A stretch of 64,000 nucleotides of DNA from NCBI RefSeq assembly GCF_006386545.1, contig NZ_SWAR01000006.1, positions 124,001-188,000 on the forward strand. Reading direction: 5' to 3'. How positions within the stretch are numbered: position 1 is the first letter of the stretch; the number at the start of each line of letters is the position of its first letter. Made by a program: the position numbers and the translations under genes. Under the pieces are notes generated by a model. The model saw nothing but the letters and a program-made list of their open reading frames with translations, was not told where the DNA came from and searched no databases. The DNA comes from Methylibium rhizosphaerae. Lineage in GTDB: Bacteria; Pseudomonadota; Gammaproteobacteria; Burkholderiales; Burkholderiaceae_C. Below, piece after piece: positions 35,373 through 44,101 of the stretch.

Positions 35373-36059
35373 ATGTCCTCGATCGTCGCGCAGCCCCTGC
35401 GCCTGCAAGTCGATGCAACGCAGCAGGTCTCGGCACTGCTGATGCATCCGCCGCAAGCCCGCGCCGGCTACGTGCTGGCCCACGGTGCCGGTGCCGGCAT
35501 GACCCACGCCTTCATGGAGGCGGCGGCCCGAGGGCTCGCGGCGCGCGGGGTGGCCACGCTGCGCTACCAGTTCGTCTACATGGAACGCGGCTCGAAGCGT
35601 CCCGACACGCCCGCGCTGGCGCATGCCGCCGTGCGTGCCGCAGTGAGCGAAGCGCAGCGCCTGCTGCCGGGGTTGCCGCTGGTAGCCGGCGGCAAGTCGT
35701 TCGGGGCCCGCATGACCTCGCAGGCCCAGGCGCAAGCGCCGCTGCCGGGTGTGATCGGCCTGGCCTTCCTCGGCTTTCCGCTGCACCCGGCGAAGAAGCC
35801 CGCCACCGAACGCGCCGACCACCTGCAGCAGGTGTCCTGCCCGATGTGGTTCTGGCAGGGCACACGCGACGAGCTGGCGGACTTTGCTCTGGTCACCGCG
35901 CTGGTCGAGCGGCTCGCGCCGCGGGCCACGCTCGAGGTGGCGCCCGAGGCCGACCATTCCTTCCATGTGCCGGCCAGGACCGGCCGCAACGACGCCGACG
36001 TGCTGAACGACGGCCTCGATGCGCTGGTGCGCTGGATCGACCAGCTGCCGCGCGCCTGA
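35373..36059 (+). CDS. Alpha/beta hydrolase (KANL3/Tex30-like family)
   Basis: A 228-residue cytoplasmic hydrolase. It has GYVLAHGAGAGMTHAFME (oxyanion region), TLRYQFVYMERGSKRPD, the nucleophile elbow GGKSFGARM (Ser), LAFLGFPLHPAKKP, WFWQGTRDELAD (Asp) and ADHSFHVP (His). This pattern is the Tex30/KANL3-like dienelactone-hydrolase-related group, of unknown substrate. The ATG at 35373 is used. It lies 5 bases upstream of ligD on the same strand, so it could be co-transcribed with the end-joining genes. Confidence 0.85.
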   Translation: MSSIVAQPLRLQVDATQQVSALLMHPPQARAGYVLAHGAGAGMTHAFMEAAARGLAARGVATLRYQFVYMERGSKRPDTPALAHAAVRAAVSEAQRLLPGLPLVAGGKSFGARMTSQAQAQAPLPGVIGLAFLGFPLHPAKKPATERADHLQQVSCPMWFWQGTRDELADFALVTALVERLAPRATLEVAPEADHSFHVPARTGRNDADVLNDGLDALVRWIDQLPRA

Positions 36060-36064
36060 CCCGC

Positions 36065-38668
36065 ATGCCGGCCACCGCGCCCCGCAAGACGCCCGCAAGC
36101 CGCGCGCGGCCCAAGCCCGACATGGATGCGCTGCTGCGCTACAACGCGAAGCGCAATTTCGAGGTGACGCCCGAGCCCCGGGCCGACACCTCGGCCCGCA
36201 CCGACGGTGCCCTCGGCTACGTGATCCAGAAGCACTGGGCCTCGCGGCTGCACTACGACTTCCGTCTCGAGCTCGACGGCGTGCTGCTGAGCTGGGCGGT
36301 GCCCAAGGGGCCGTGTTTCGACCCTAAGGAAAAGCGCATGGCCATCCACGTGGAAGACCACCCGGTGGCCTACGGTGGTTTCGAGGGCACCATCCCGCCG
36401 CGGCAGTACGGTGCCGGCACGGTCATCGTGTGGGACCGCGGTACCTGGGAGCCGGTGGGCGACCCTCGCGAAGGCCTGCGCGCCGGCAAGCTGGTCTTCA
36501 GGCTGCATGGCGAAAAGCTCGCCGGGCTGTGGGAGCTGGTGCGCATTGCCAAGCCCGGCGACCGCCAGGACCCGTGGATGCTCTTCAAGAAGCGAGACGC
36601 GTGGGCGCGGCCGCTGGCCGAGTACGACGTGATCGCGGCCCTGCCCGACAGCGTGATCGAAAAGCCGCTCGGCTTGCTGGAGGCCCGCGAGCCGCGCGGC
36701 AGCGGGGGCGATGCCGCGCCGCCTGCGCTTCAGGTCGCCTCGGCCACCGAGCTGCCCGGCGCGCGGCCGATGGACACGCTGCCCGAGACCCTGGAGCCGC
36801 AACTCGCCACGCTGGCCAAGTCACCGCCCGAGCGTGGCGACTGGATCTACGAGCTCAAGCTCGACGGCTACCGGCTGCTCGCGCGTTTCGATGCGCGCGG
36901 CCGCGTCAAGCTGTACACGCGCAACGGCAACGACTGGACCGCGAAGATGAAGCCGCTGGCCGCGACGCTCGAGTCGCTGGGCCTGCGCTCGAGCTGGCTC
37001 GACGGCGAGATCACCGTGCTGCGAGACGACGGCACGCCCGACTTCAACGCACTGCAGAACGCCTTCGACCGCTCGCGCACCGAATCCATCGAGTACTTCC
37101 TGTTCGACGCGCCGTTCTTCGACGGGCAGGACCTGCGCGACACGCCGCTGCGTGCCCGGCGCGCCTGGCTGCGGCAGTGGCTCGATGCGAACGACGTTGC
37201 GCGCCTGCGCTTTTCGGCCGACTTCGCGGCCGACCCGGCCAGCCTGCTGCAGTCGGCCGCCAAGCTCGGCCTCGAAGGACTCATGGCCAAGCGCGCCGAC
37301 GCGCCGTACACCTGCGGCCGCAGCGAGACCTGGCTCAAGCTCAAGACACACGAGCGGCAGGAGTTCGTGATCGGCGGCTTCGTCGACCGGGAGGGCGGCT
37401 CGCGCGAAGTGGGGTCGCTGCTGCTGGGCTACTACGACGACACCGGCCAGTTGCTGCAGTACGCCGGCAATGTGGGCAGCGGCTGGACGGCCAGCGTCTC
37501 GGCCGACCTGCACAAGCGCCTGGTCCGGCTGGAGTCTAAGCAGTCGCCCTTTCCGGCCGGCAGCGTGGAGCCGGGCCGCTGGCCGCGCCGCACGCTGGGC
37601 AAGGAACGCTGGGTGACGCCCGAGCTGGTGGCCGAGGTCAGCTTCTCGGGCTGGACCCCCGACGGCAGCGTGCGCCATGCGGTGTTCCAGGGGCTGCGCA
37701 TCGACAAGCCGGCGCGGCAGGTGCGGCGCGAGCACACGAAGCCGGTGCTGGCGGCGCTCGGTGCGGCGAAGCACCGGGTGAGCGGCGTGAAGGTCACCAA
37801 CCCGGAGCGCGTGATCGACGCCGCCACCGGCCTGAAGAAGCTCGACCTCGTGCGCTACTACGAAAGCATCGCCGAGTGGATGCTGCCGCACCTGAAGGGG
37901 AGGCCCTGCTCGCTGCTGCGCGGCCCCACCGGCGTGGGCGGCGAGCTCTTTTTCCAGAAGCACGATGACAAACTGAGCATCCCCGGCTTGCGCGAGCTCG
38001 ACCCCGGCCTGTGGCCCGGCCATGCGGGGCTGCTCGAAGTGCCGGAGGCCGAAGCGCTGGTGAACGCGGCGCAGATGAACGTGATCGAGTTCCACACCTG
38101 GAACTCGACGGCCCGGCGCATCGGCGAGCCCGATCGCATGGTGTTCGACCTCGACCCCGGCGAAGGCGTGCCCTGGCAGCGCGTGCAGGAGGCGGCGGTG
38201 CTGACGCACACGCTACTCACCGAGCTGGGGCTCAAGGCCTGGCTCAAGACCAGCGGCGGCAAGGGCCTGCATGTGGTGGTGCCGATCGCGCCCAAGCTCG
38301 ACTACGACACGGTGAAGGCGTTCTCGCAGGCGGTCGTGCAGCATCTCGCGCGCACCGTACCCTCGCGTTTCGTGGCCAAGGCCGGTGCGGCCAACCGGGT
38401 GGGCAAGGTGTTCGTCGACTACCTGCGCAACAACCACGGTGCCACGACGGTGGCCGCGTTCTCGGCCCGGGCACGCCCCGGCCTGGGCGTTTCGATGCCC
38501 ATCGCCTGGGACCAGCTGGGCGGCCTGAAGAGCGGCGCGCAGTGGAACATCGGCAATGCGCGGGAATACCTGTCGTTCCAGAAGAGCGACCCGTGGGCCG
38601 ACTACTGGCGGTCGCGGCAGACGCTGGCCAAGGCCATGGCGCTGCTGGATTTCAGCAACAGGCCGTAG
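36065..38668 (+). CDS. ligD: ATP-dependent DNA ligase LigD (PE-LIG-POL)
   Basis: An 867-residue multidomain end-joining enzyme. The N-terminal 3'-phosphoesterase domain (about 25-190) has IQKHWASRLHYDFRLELDG and IPPRQYGAGTVIVWDRG. The ligase domain (about 245-540) has YELKLDGYRLLAR with the adenylated Lys near residue 265, LDGEITVL and GLMAKRADAPYTCGRS. The C-terminal polymerase/primase domain (about 570-867) has MVFDLDPGEGV (metal-binding DLDP) and LKTSGGKGLHVVVPI. This order matches Pseudomonas LigD. It repairs double-strand breaks with Ku, encoded 93 bases downstream. Confidence 0.97.
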   Translation: MPATAPRKTPASRARPKPDMDALLRYNAKRNFEVTPEPRADTSARTDGALGYVIQKHWASRLHYDFRLELDGVLLSWAVPKGPCFDPKEKRMAIHVEDHPVAYGGFEGTIPPRQYGAGTVIVWDRGTWEPVGDPREGLRAGKLVFRLHGEKLAGLWELVRIAKPGDRQDPWMLFKKRDAWARPLAEYDVIAALPDSVIEKPLGLLEAREPRGSGGDAAPPALQVASATELPGARPMDTLPETLEPQLATLAKSPPERGDWIYELKLDGYRLLARFDARGRVKLYTRNGNDWTAKMKPLAATLESLGLRSSWLDGEITVLRDDGTPDFNALQNAFDRSRTESIEYFLFDAPFFDGQDLRDTPLRARRAWLRQWLDANDVARLRFSADFAADPASLLQSAAKLGLEGLMAKRADAPYTCGRSETWLKLKTHERQEFVIGGFVDREGGSREVGSLLLGYYDDTGQLLQYAGNVGSGWTASVSADLHKRLVRLESKQSPFPAGSVEPGRWPRRTLGKERWVTPELVAEVSFSGWTPDGSVRHAVFQGLRIDKPARQVRREHTKPVLAALGAAKHRVSGVKVTNPERVIDAATGLKKLDLVRYYESIAEWMLPHLKGRPCSLLRGPTGVGGELFFQKHDDKLSIPGLRELDPGLWPGHAGLLEVPEAEALVNAAQMNVIEFHTWNSTARRIGEPDRMVFDLDPGEGVPWQRVQEAAVLTHTLLTELGLKAWLKTSGGKGLHVVVPIAPKLDYDTVKAFSQAVVQHLARTVPSRFVAKAGAANRVGKVFVDYLRNNHGATTVAAFSARARPGLGVSMPIAWDQLGGLKSGAQWNIGNAREYLSFQKSDPWADYWRSRQTLAKAMALLDFSNRP

Positions 38669-38761
38669 GCTGCCGGCCCGACCCGGCTTGGCAATTGCCC
38701 TGCGAGAGGCGTAATCTCGGTCCCCCCGCCGGTCGGTTTGCCCGCAAGGAAGGTCGCGCCC

Positions 38762-39685
38762 ATGGCTGCTCGCTCCATTGCAACGCTGTCGCTCAGCTTC
38801 GGCCTCGTGTCGATTCCCGTGAAGGTGTATTCGGCCACCGAGAGTTCGGGCGGCGTGCACTTCAACCTGCTGCACAACTGCGGCTCGCGGCTCAAGCAGC
38901 AGTACGTGTGCCTCAAGGAAGGCGTGGTGGTCGAGCGTGCCGAGATGATCAAGGGCTACGAGTTCGACAAGGACCGCTACGTCACCTTCACCTCCGACGA
39001 GCTGAAGGCGCTGGAGGAATCCGCGCGTCACACCATCGACATCATCTCGTTCATTCCGCTGGCGGCGGTGGACCCGATCTACTACGACAAGGCCTATTAC
39101 CTCGCGCCCGACAAGCGCGGCGCCAAGCCCTATGGCCTGCTGATGCAGGCCATGCGCGAGAGCGGCCGCTGCGCACTGGCGCGGTGGGTGTGGAAGGGCA
39201 AGCAGTACGTGGTGCAGGTGCGCCCGGGTGAAGACGGCCTGATCCTGCAGCAGCTGCTCTATGCCGATGAGGTGCGCTCGATGAAGGAGCTCGACATCGA
39301 GAAGGCCGACATCGCCAAGCCCGAGCTGCAGCTCGCGCTGCAGCTCATCGACCAGATCTCGGCCGACACCTACGAGCCCGAGGAATTCAAGGACGACGAG
39401 AAGCAGCGCGTGCTCGCCGCCATCGACAAGAAGATCGAGGGCAAGGCCATCGTCGAGGCGGAGCCGCGTGCCGACGAGGGCGGTGGCGGCCAGATCATCG
39501 ACCTGACCGAAGCGCTGCGGGCCAGCCTCAAGGGCAAGAAGGCCGCCGCGCCGGCGCCGGCCAAGGCCAGGGAGCCGGAGGTCGTGGCCGAGGCGCCAAA
39601 GGAGCGCAAGGGCGCCAAGCGCGCCACCGCTGGCGCGCCTGCCGCCGCTGAAGCCGCGCCCGCGCGCGCCCGTGCCAGGAAGTGA
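38762..39685 (+). CDS. ku: Ku, non-homologous end-joining protein
   Basis: A 307-residue bacterial Ku. The core has LSLSFGLVSIPVKVYSATE, VHFNLLHNCGSRLKQQYVCL (partial), KGYEFDKDRYVTFTSDELKAL, IYYDKAYYLAPDKRGAKPY and LQLALQLIDQI. The C-terminal 50 or so residues are rich in Ala, Lys, Pro and Arg, like the DNA-binding tails of other Ku proteins. It binds DNA ends as a homodimer and recruits LigD. The start at 38762 (MAARSIATLSL) is family-typical; an ATG-equivalent upstream at 38738 is unlikely. The stop overlaps the next gene by GTGA. Confidence 0.97.
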   Translation: MAARSIATLSLSFGLVSIPVKVYSATESSGGVHFNLLHNCGSRLKQQYVCLKEGVVVERAEMIKGYEFDKDRYVTFTSDELKALEESARHTIDIISFIPLAAVDPIYYDKAYYLAPDKRGAKPYGLLMQAMRESGRCALARWVWKGKQYVVQVRPGEDGLILQQLLYADEVRSMKELDIEKADIAKPELQLALQLIDQISADTYEPEEFKDDEKQRVLAAIDKKIEGKAIVEAEPRADEGGGGQIIDLTEALRASLKGKKAAAPAPAKAREPEVVAEAPKERKGAKRATAGAPAAAEAAPARARARK

Positions 39686-40527
39686 CGCCGCCCCAGCGGA
39701 TGGAGACCTACAGCCTGCGCGACATCCAGTCGATGCTCGGCATCTCCAAGGCCGTGATCGGCGGCCTCATCGACGCAGGTTTCGTGACCCCCAGCCGCGG
39801 CCCGCGGCGCGAGTACCGCTTCACCTTCCAGGACGTGGTGCTGCTGCGCACCGCGCACAGCCTGCAGAGCGCGCAGATCGCTCCACGCAAGATCGTGAGC
39901 GCCCTGAAGCGGCTGCGCAGCACGCTGCCGGCCGAGCTGCCGCTGACCGGCCTGCGCATCAGCGCGGTCGGCAGCGAGGTGGCGGTGCGCGAAGGCGGTG
40001 CCCAGTGGCGGGCCGATTCCGGCCAGCTGCTGATGGACTTCGAGGTGAAGCCTGCGTCGCCGAAGGACGGCGCCGCGGCGGTGAGCTTCCTGTCTCGCGA
40101 ATCAGCCGCGGCACCGAGGTCCGCGCGAGACTGGTTCGACGACGGCGTCGCGCTCGAAGGCCGGGGCGATCTCGCAGGCGCAGAGCGTGCCTACCGTTGC
40201 GCCATCGAGGCCGACCCGGCCGACGTGGACCCGGTGCTCAACCTGGGCGTGATGCTGTGCGACGCCGGCCGCTGCAAGGACGCGATCGGGTTGAACGAAC
40301 AGGCACTGCGCCACCACCCCGGCGAGCCGCTGCTGCACTTCAACCTGGCGGTGGCGCTGGAGGACGCGAAGCGTTTCGACGAGGCGCTGGCCGCCTACGA
40401 GCAGTGCCTGCGGCTGCAGCGCGACTTCGCCGACGCGCATTTCAATGCCGCGCGGTTGCATGAGCAGCTGGGGCATGCCACGAAGGCGATCCGGCACTAC
40501 TCGGAATACCGGAGGTTGCAGCGGTAG
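39682..40527 (+). CDS. MerR-like DNA-binding/TPR protein coupled to ku
   Basis: A 281-residue protein. The N-terminal 70 residues form a MerR-like winged helix (YSLRDIQSMLGISKAVIGGL, EYRFTFQDVVLLRTAHSL). The C-terminal half (about 145-281) has three to four TPR repeats (WFDDGVALEGRGDLAGAERA, LNLGVMLCDAGRCKDAIGLN, LHFNLAVALEDAKRFDEALA, AHFNAARLHEQLGHATKAIR). The GTG at 39682 overlaps the ku stop (GTGA); an ATG at 39700 is an alternative. No effector-binding Cys signature of MerR metal sensors is seen. Coupling to ku suggests a role in, or control of, end joining (inference). Confidence 0.82.
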   Translation: MTPPQRMETYSLRDIQSMLGISKAVIGGLIDAGFVTPSRGPRREYRFTFQDVVLLRTAHSLQSAQIAPRKIVSALKRLRSTLPAELPLTGLRISAVGSEVAVREGGAQWRADSGQLLMDFEVKPASPKDGAAAVSFLSRESAAAPRSARDWFDDGVALEGRGDLAGAERAYRCAIEADPADVDPVLNLGVMLCDAGRCKDAIGLNEQALRHHPGEPLLHFNLAVALEDAKRFDEALAAYEQCLRLQRDFADAHFNAARLHEQLGHATKAIRHYSEYRRLQR

Positions 40528-40597
40528 GGCGGCGCTGGTGCGTTGGCCTCAGCCGCGTCATGCGAGACCAGGTGAGTGCTACCGGGCTGCAAGGGGA

Positions 40598-40620
40598 ACG
40601 GCCCGCGCAGGGTGGGCCGT
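40598..40620. terminator. Weak hairpin between convergent genes
   Basis: ACGGCCC (40598-40604) pairs with GGGCCGT (40614-40620) over a 9-base loop. It lies in the 118-base gap between the MerR/TPR gene and ahpF. There is no T-run; it is a possible bidirectional terminator. Confidence 0.35.
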
Positions 40621-40645
40621 CCGGGAGCGGTGCCGGGTCCTCGGC

Positions 40646-42217
40646 TTACTGCACCGGCGCCGGCGTGCGGATGAGGTGGTCGAACGCCGACAGCGCCGCC
40701 TTCGAGCCCTCGCCGCTGGCCACGATGATCTGCTTGTAGGGCACCGTGGTCACGTCGCCGGCGGCAAACACGCCGGGCAGGCTGGTGGCGCCGCGCGCAT
40801 CGACCACGATCTCGCCGTGCTTGCTGAGTTCGAGCGTGCCCTTGAGCCATTCGGTGTTGGGCACCAGGCCGATCTGCACGAACACGCCGGCCAGCTCGAT
40901 CTGCTGCTCGGTGCCGGTGACCCGGTCCTTGAAGCGCAGGCCGGTGACCTTCTGGCCGTCGCCGACGATCTCGGTGGTCTGCGCGTTCACGTGCACCTTC
41001 ACGTTCGGCAGGCTGTGCAGCTTCTTCACCAGCACCGCGTCCGCCTTCAGCTGGTCGGCGAACTCGATCAGCGTCACGTGCTCCACGATGCCGGCCAGGT
41101 CGATGGCTGCCTCGACGCCGGAGTTGCCGCCGCCGATCACCGCCACCTTCTTGCCCTTGAACAGCGGGCCGTCGCAGTGCGGGCAATAGGCCACGCCCTT
41201 GGTCTTGTATTCCTGCTCGCCCGGCACGTTGACGTTGCGCCAGCGCGCACCGGTGGCCAGCACGACCGAGCGGCCCTTCAACTCGCCGCCGTTGGCCAGC
41301 TTCACGGTGGCATAGCCGCCGGGCTCCGGCGCGGCTTCGAGGCCGGCCACGCGCTGGTTGTTCATCACGTCGACCTCGTAGGCGCGCACGTGCGCCTCCA
41401 GCGCCGCAGCGAACTTCGGGCCTTCGGTTTCCTTCACCGAGATGAAGTTCTCGATGCCCAGCGTGTCCAGCGTCTGGCCGCCGAAACGCTCGGCCACGAT
41501 GCCGGTGCGGATGCCCTTGCGCGCGGCATACACCGCGGCCGCGGCGCCAGCGGGGCCAGCGCCCACGATCAGCACGTCGAACGGCTCCTTGGTGGAGAGC
41601 TTCGCGGCCTCGCGCCTGGCGGCGCCGGTGTCCACCTTGGCCAGGATCTCGGCCAGCTCCATGCGGCCGGAGGCGAACGGCTGGCCGTTCAGATAGACGC
41701 TCGGCACGGCCATGATCTGGCGCTCCTCGACCTCGGCCTGGAACAGGCCGCCGTCGATGGCGACATGGCGCACGCGCGGGTTGAGCACCGCCATCAGGTT
41801 CAAGGCCTGCACGACGTCGGGGCAGTTGTGGCAGGTCAGCGACATGTAGGTCTCGAAGACGAAGTCGCCGTCGAGCGCCTTGATCTGCTCGATCACGTCG
41901 GCCTCGACCTTGGGCGGGTGGCCGCCGGCCTGCAGCAGCGCGAGCACGAGCGAGGTGAACTCGTGGCCCATCGGGATGGCGGCGAAGCGCACGCCCATGC
42001 CGGCGCCGGCGCGGCTGATGCTGAACGAGGGGCGGCGGGTGTCATCGCCGTCGAAGCGCGCGCTGATCCTGGCCGGCGCGATGGCGGCAATCTCTTCCAG
42101 CAGCTCGCGCATTTCCTGCGAGGCCGGACGATCATCGAGGCTGGCCACCAGCTCGATCGGCTGGCTGATGCGCTCGAAGTAGGCCTGGAGCTGGGTCTTG
42201 GTGGCGGCGTCCAACAT
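40646..42217 (-). CDS. ahpF: Alkyl hydroperoxide reductase subunit F
   Basis: A 523-residue flavoprotein disulfide reductase that uses NAD(P)H to reduce AhpC. The N-terminal double-thioredoxin domain has the redox pair [17 protein letters not shown]-binding [20 protein letters not shown] follows, then the catalytic [12 protein letters not shown]-binding [19 protein letters not shown] and the final [20 protein letters not shown]. The length equals that of enteric AhpF. It is downstream of ahpC on the same strand with 179 bases between, including two hairpins, so ahpF may be expressed at a lower level than ahpC. Confidence 0.97.
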   Translation of the reverse strand: MLDAATKTQLQAYFERISQPIELVASLDDRPASQEMRELLEEIAAIAPARISARFDGDDTRRPSFSISRAGAGMGVRFAAIPMGHEFTSLVLALLQAGGHPPKVEADVIEQIKALDGDFVFETYMSLTCHNCPDVVQALNLMAVLNPRVRHVAIDGGLFQAEVEERQIMAVPSVYLNGQPFASGRMELAEILAKVDTGAARREAAKLSTKEPFDVLIVGAGPAGAAAAVYAARKGIRTGIVAERFGGQTLDTLGIENFISVKETEGPKFAAALEAHVRAYEVDVMNNQRVAGLEAAPEPGGYATVKLANGGELKGRSVVLATGARWRNVNVPGEQEYKTKGVAYCPHCDGPLFKGKKVAVIGGGNSGVEAAIDLAGIVEHVTLIEFADQLKADAVLVKKLHSLPNVKVHVNAQTTEIVGDGQKVTGLRFKDRVTGTEQQIELAGVFVQIGLVPNTEWLKGTLELSKHGEIVVDARGATSLPGVFAAGDVTTVPYKQIIVASGEGSKAALSAFDHLIRTPAPVQ

Positions 42218-42320
42218 GGCGTCGTGTCCTTTCGGTGCTTCTATTCGGGCGAGGTCGTTCCGACCCCCTCGAAAGCACCCGCCGGCACGGCCGCGGGCGC
42301 TTTCAACGAGGCCTGAGAGG

Positions 42321-42375
42321 CCTGCCCCGGTGCGGCCGGGGCAGGGCTTTCGGCGAGGCCGGCATCAAGCCGGCC
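42321..42375 (-). terminator. Two hairpins in the ahpC-ahpF gap
   Basis: CCTGCCCCGG (42321-42330) / CCGGGGCAGG (42336-42345) is a perfect 10-bp stem with a 5-base loop. GGCCGGC (42357-42363) / GCCGGCC (42369-42375) is a second, 7-bp stem. Both lie just downstream of ahpC. There is no U-tract, so they more likely protect ahpC mRNA or attenuate ahpF than stop transcription fully. Confidence 0.5.
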
Positions 42376-42396
42376 CGGGTTTGCGTCACTGCTCGA

Positions 42397-42960
42397 TCAG
42401 ATCTTGCCGACGAGGTCCAGCGACGGAGCGATGGTCTTGGCGCCTTCGTTCCACTTGGCCGGGCACACCTGGCCGGGGTTCTTGGCGACGTACTGGGCAG
42501 CCTTCAGCTTGCGCAGGGTTTCCTTCACGTCACGGGCGATCGCGTTGTCGTGGATCTCGGCGGTCTTGATCACGCCTTCGGGGTTGATCACGAACGTGCC
42601 GCGCAGCGCCAGGCCCTCTTCGGGGATGTGCACGCCGAAGGCGTTGGTCAGCGCGTGGGTCGGGTCGCCCACCAGCGGGAACTTGGCCTTGCCCACGGCC
42701 GGGGAGGTCTCGTGCCACACCTTGTGCGAGAAGTGCGTGTCGGTCGTGACGATGTAGACCTCGGCTTCAGCCTTCTGGAACTCGGCGTAGTGCTCGGCGG
42801 CGTCTTCCACTTCGGTCGGGCAGTTGAAGGTGAAGGCGGCCGGCATGAAGATCAGCACGGACCACTTGCCCTTCAGGGTCTGCTCGGTCACTTCGACGAA
42901 CTTGCCGTTGTGGAAGGCTTGGGCTTTGAACGGCTGGACTTGGGTATTGATCAGCGACAT
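42397..42960 (-). CDS. ahpC: Alkyl hydroperoxide reductase subunit C (peroxiredoxin)
   Basis: A 187-residue typical 2-Cys peroxiredoxin of the AhpC type. The peroxidatic Cys is Cys47 in FMPAAFTFNCPTEVEDAA; the resolving Cys is Cys166 in GQVCPAKW. KVWHETSPAVGKAKFPLVGD and GLALRGTFVINPEGV are family-typical. It removes H2O2 and organic peroxides and is recycled by AhpF. FNCPTE in place of the commoner FVCPTE is shared with enteric AhpC. An OxyR-like site lies about 80 bases upstream. Confidence 0.97.
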   Translation of the reverse strand: MSLINTQVQPFKAQAFHNGKFVEVTEQTLKGKWSVLIFMPAAFTFNCPTEVEDAAEHYAEFQKAEAEVYIVTTDTHFSHKVWHETSPAVGKAKFPLVGDPTHALTNAFGVHIPEEGLALRGTFVINPEGVIKTAEIHDNAIARDVKETLRKLKAAQYVAKNPGQVCPAKWNEGAKTIAPSLDLVGKI

Positions 42961-43040
42961 GTGGCTTCTCTCGTTGGGTTGATTGCGGAAAGCGATGGAA
43001 ACAACGGGTGCCATTGTGCCCATCAACCGGCGGCCTGGCG

Positions 43041-43077
43041 ATTGGAATCGCAGGTCGCACCGATTGGCAGCTTCTAT
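43041..43077. promoter_or_regulatory. OxyR-like site upstream of ahpC
   Basis: Two 15-bp units, ATTGGAATCGCAGGT (from 43041) and ATTGGCAGCTTCTAT (from 43063), are spaced 22 bp apart, the geometry of the OxyR consensus ATAG-N7-CTAT repeated after 7 bp. The second unit keeps ATTG-N7-CTAT and the LysR T-N11-A core; the first is degenerate. CGATTGG is repeated at 43039 and 43061. The position, 80-117 bases upstream of ahpC, suits activation. Confidence 0.5.
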
Positions 43078-43124
43078 GGCCCCTGGATCCGTGACCGGCA
43101 AGGTGAGTGCCGGCCGGCGCCGGT

Positions 43125-44012
43125 TCAACCCAGGGTGACCGCCACCTGCCGCGCCACCTCGGCATGCGCCGCCTCCAGTTCGGCCATCGGCCGGCTCGAC
43201 CCGCTCAGATAGACGGCCAGCACCAGCGGCTGCCGCCCGGCGGGCCAGGCCACCGCGACGTCGTTGACCGAGCCGTTGGCGCCGGTGCCGGTCTTGTCGC
43301 CCACCCGCCAGTCGGCCGGCAGGCCGGCGCGCAGGCGGCGGTACCCGGTGCTGGCGGCCTCGATCCACCGGCGCAACTGCTCGCGGGATGCATCCGTCAG
43401 CGGCGAATCGGCGGCAAACAGCCGGGCGGTGGTGCTGGCCATTGCGCGCGGGCTGGAGGTGTCGCGCGGGTCGCCTGCGATGTTGCTGTTGAGCGCCGGC
43501 TCGTTGCGGTCCAGCCGCGTGACCTTGTCGCCGACCTGCCCGCGCAGCCAGCCGGTCAGGCCCTTCGGGCCCGCCACCAACGGCAGCAGCAGATTGGCGG
43601 CGGCGTTGTCGCTCACCGTCACCGTGGCCTCGCACGCTTCGGTGACGGTGATGAACCCCTGCTCGACCCGGGGAGCCGTCACCGGCGAATGGTTCACCAG
43701 GTCGGCCGCCGTCACCCGCAGGCGCTGGTCGAGCGTTGCGCGTCCCTGGTCCACCCGATGCAGGACCGCGGCGGCCAGCAGCAGCTTGAAGGTGGAGCAC
43801 ATCGCAAACCGCTCGTCGGCGCGCCAGGCAAGCGAGCGGCCGCTGGCCGTGTCGAAGGCAAACACGCCCAGGCGGCCGCCGATGGCCTGCTCGATGGAGC
43901 GCAGCGGCTTGTCGGCGGCGGCGACGGCGCGGGCCGGCAGCAGGGCGCCGAAACCGGCACAGGCGGCGCCGGCCAGCAGGGATCGGCGGGTGGTGGGATG
44001 CGAGATCGTCAT
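43125..44012 (-). CDS. Class A beta-lactamase
   Basis: A 295-residue serine beta-lactamase. The leader has twin arginines (TTRRSLLAGAACAGFGALLP), so Tat export to the periplasm is likely. All catalytic motifs are present: SxxK as CSTFK (Ser73, Lys76), SDN at 134-136, ExxLN as EPALN (Glu171) and KTG at 240-242. A Cys precedes the active serine, as in CTX-M and PenA-type enzymes. The position after KTGT is Gly, not the Cys that forms the disulfide of KPC/NMC-A carbapenemases. The start is ATG at 44012. It is probably an intrinsic chromosomal enzyme. No LysR-type ampR is adjacent. Confidence 0.94.
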   Translation of the reverse strand: MTISHPTTRRSLLAGAACAGFGALLPARAVAAADKPLRSIEQAIGGRLGVFAFDTASGRSLAWRADERFAMCSTFKLLLAAAVLHRVDQGRATLDQRLRVTAADLVNHSPVTAPRVEQGFITVTEACEATVTVSDNAAANLLLPLVAGPKGLTGWLRGQVGDKVTRLDRNEPALNSNIAGDPRDTSSPRAMASTTARLFAADSPLTDASREQLRRWIEAASTGYRRLRAGLPADWRVGDKTGTGANGSVNDVAVAWPAGRQPLVLAVYLSGSSRPMAELEAAHAEVARQVAVTLG

Positions 44013-44101
44013 GGTGTTCGAGTCCGGTGGTGATGGATGGGGCCTGCAGCATCGGCGGCCGCCACGCGGCCTGCAATCGCGCTCGACATAACATTCATCA
44101 C

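Noticed and set aside
43125-44012. A KPC/NMC-A-type carbapenemase
   Set aside because: It has the Cys before the active serine, but the partner Cys after KTGT is replaced by Gly, so the carbapenemase disulfide cannot form.
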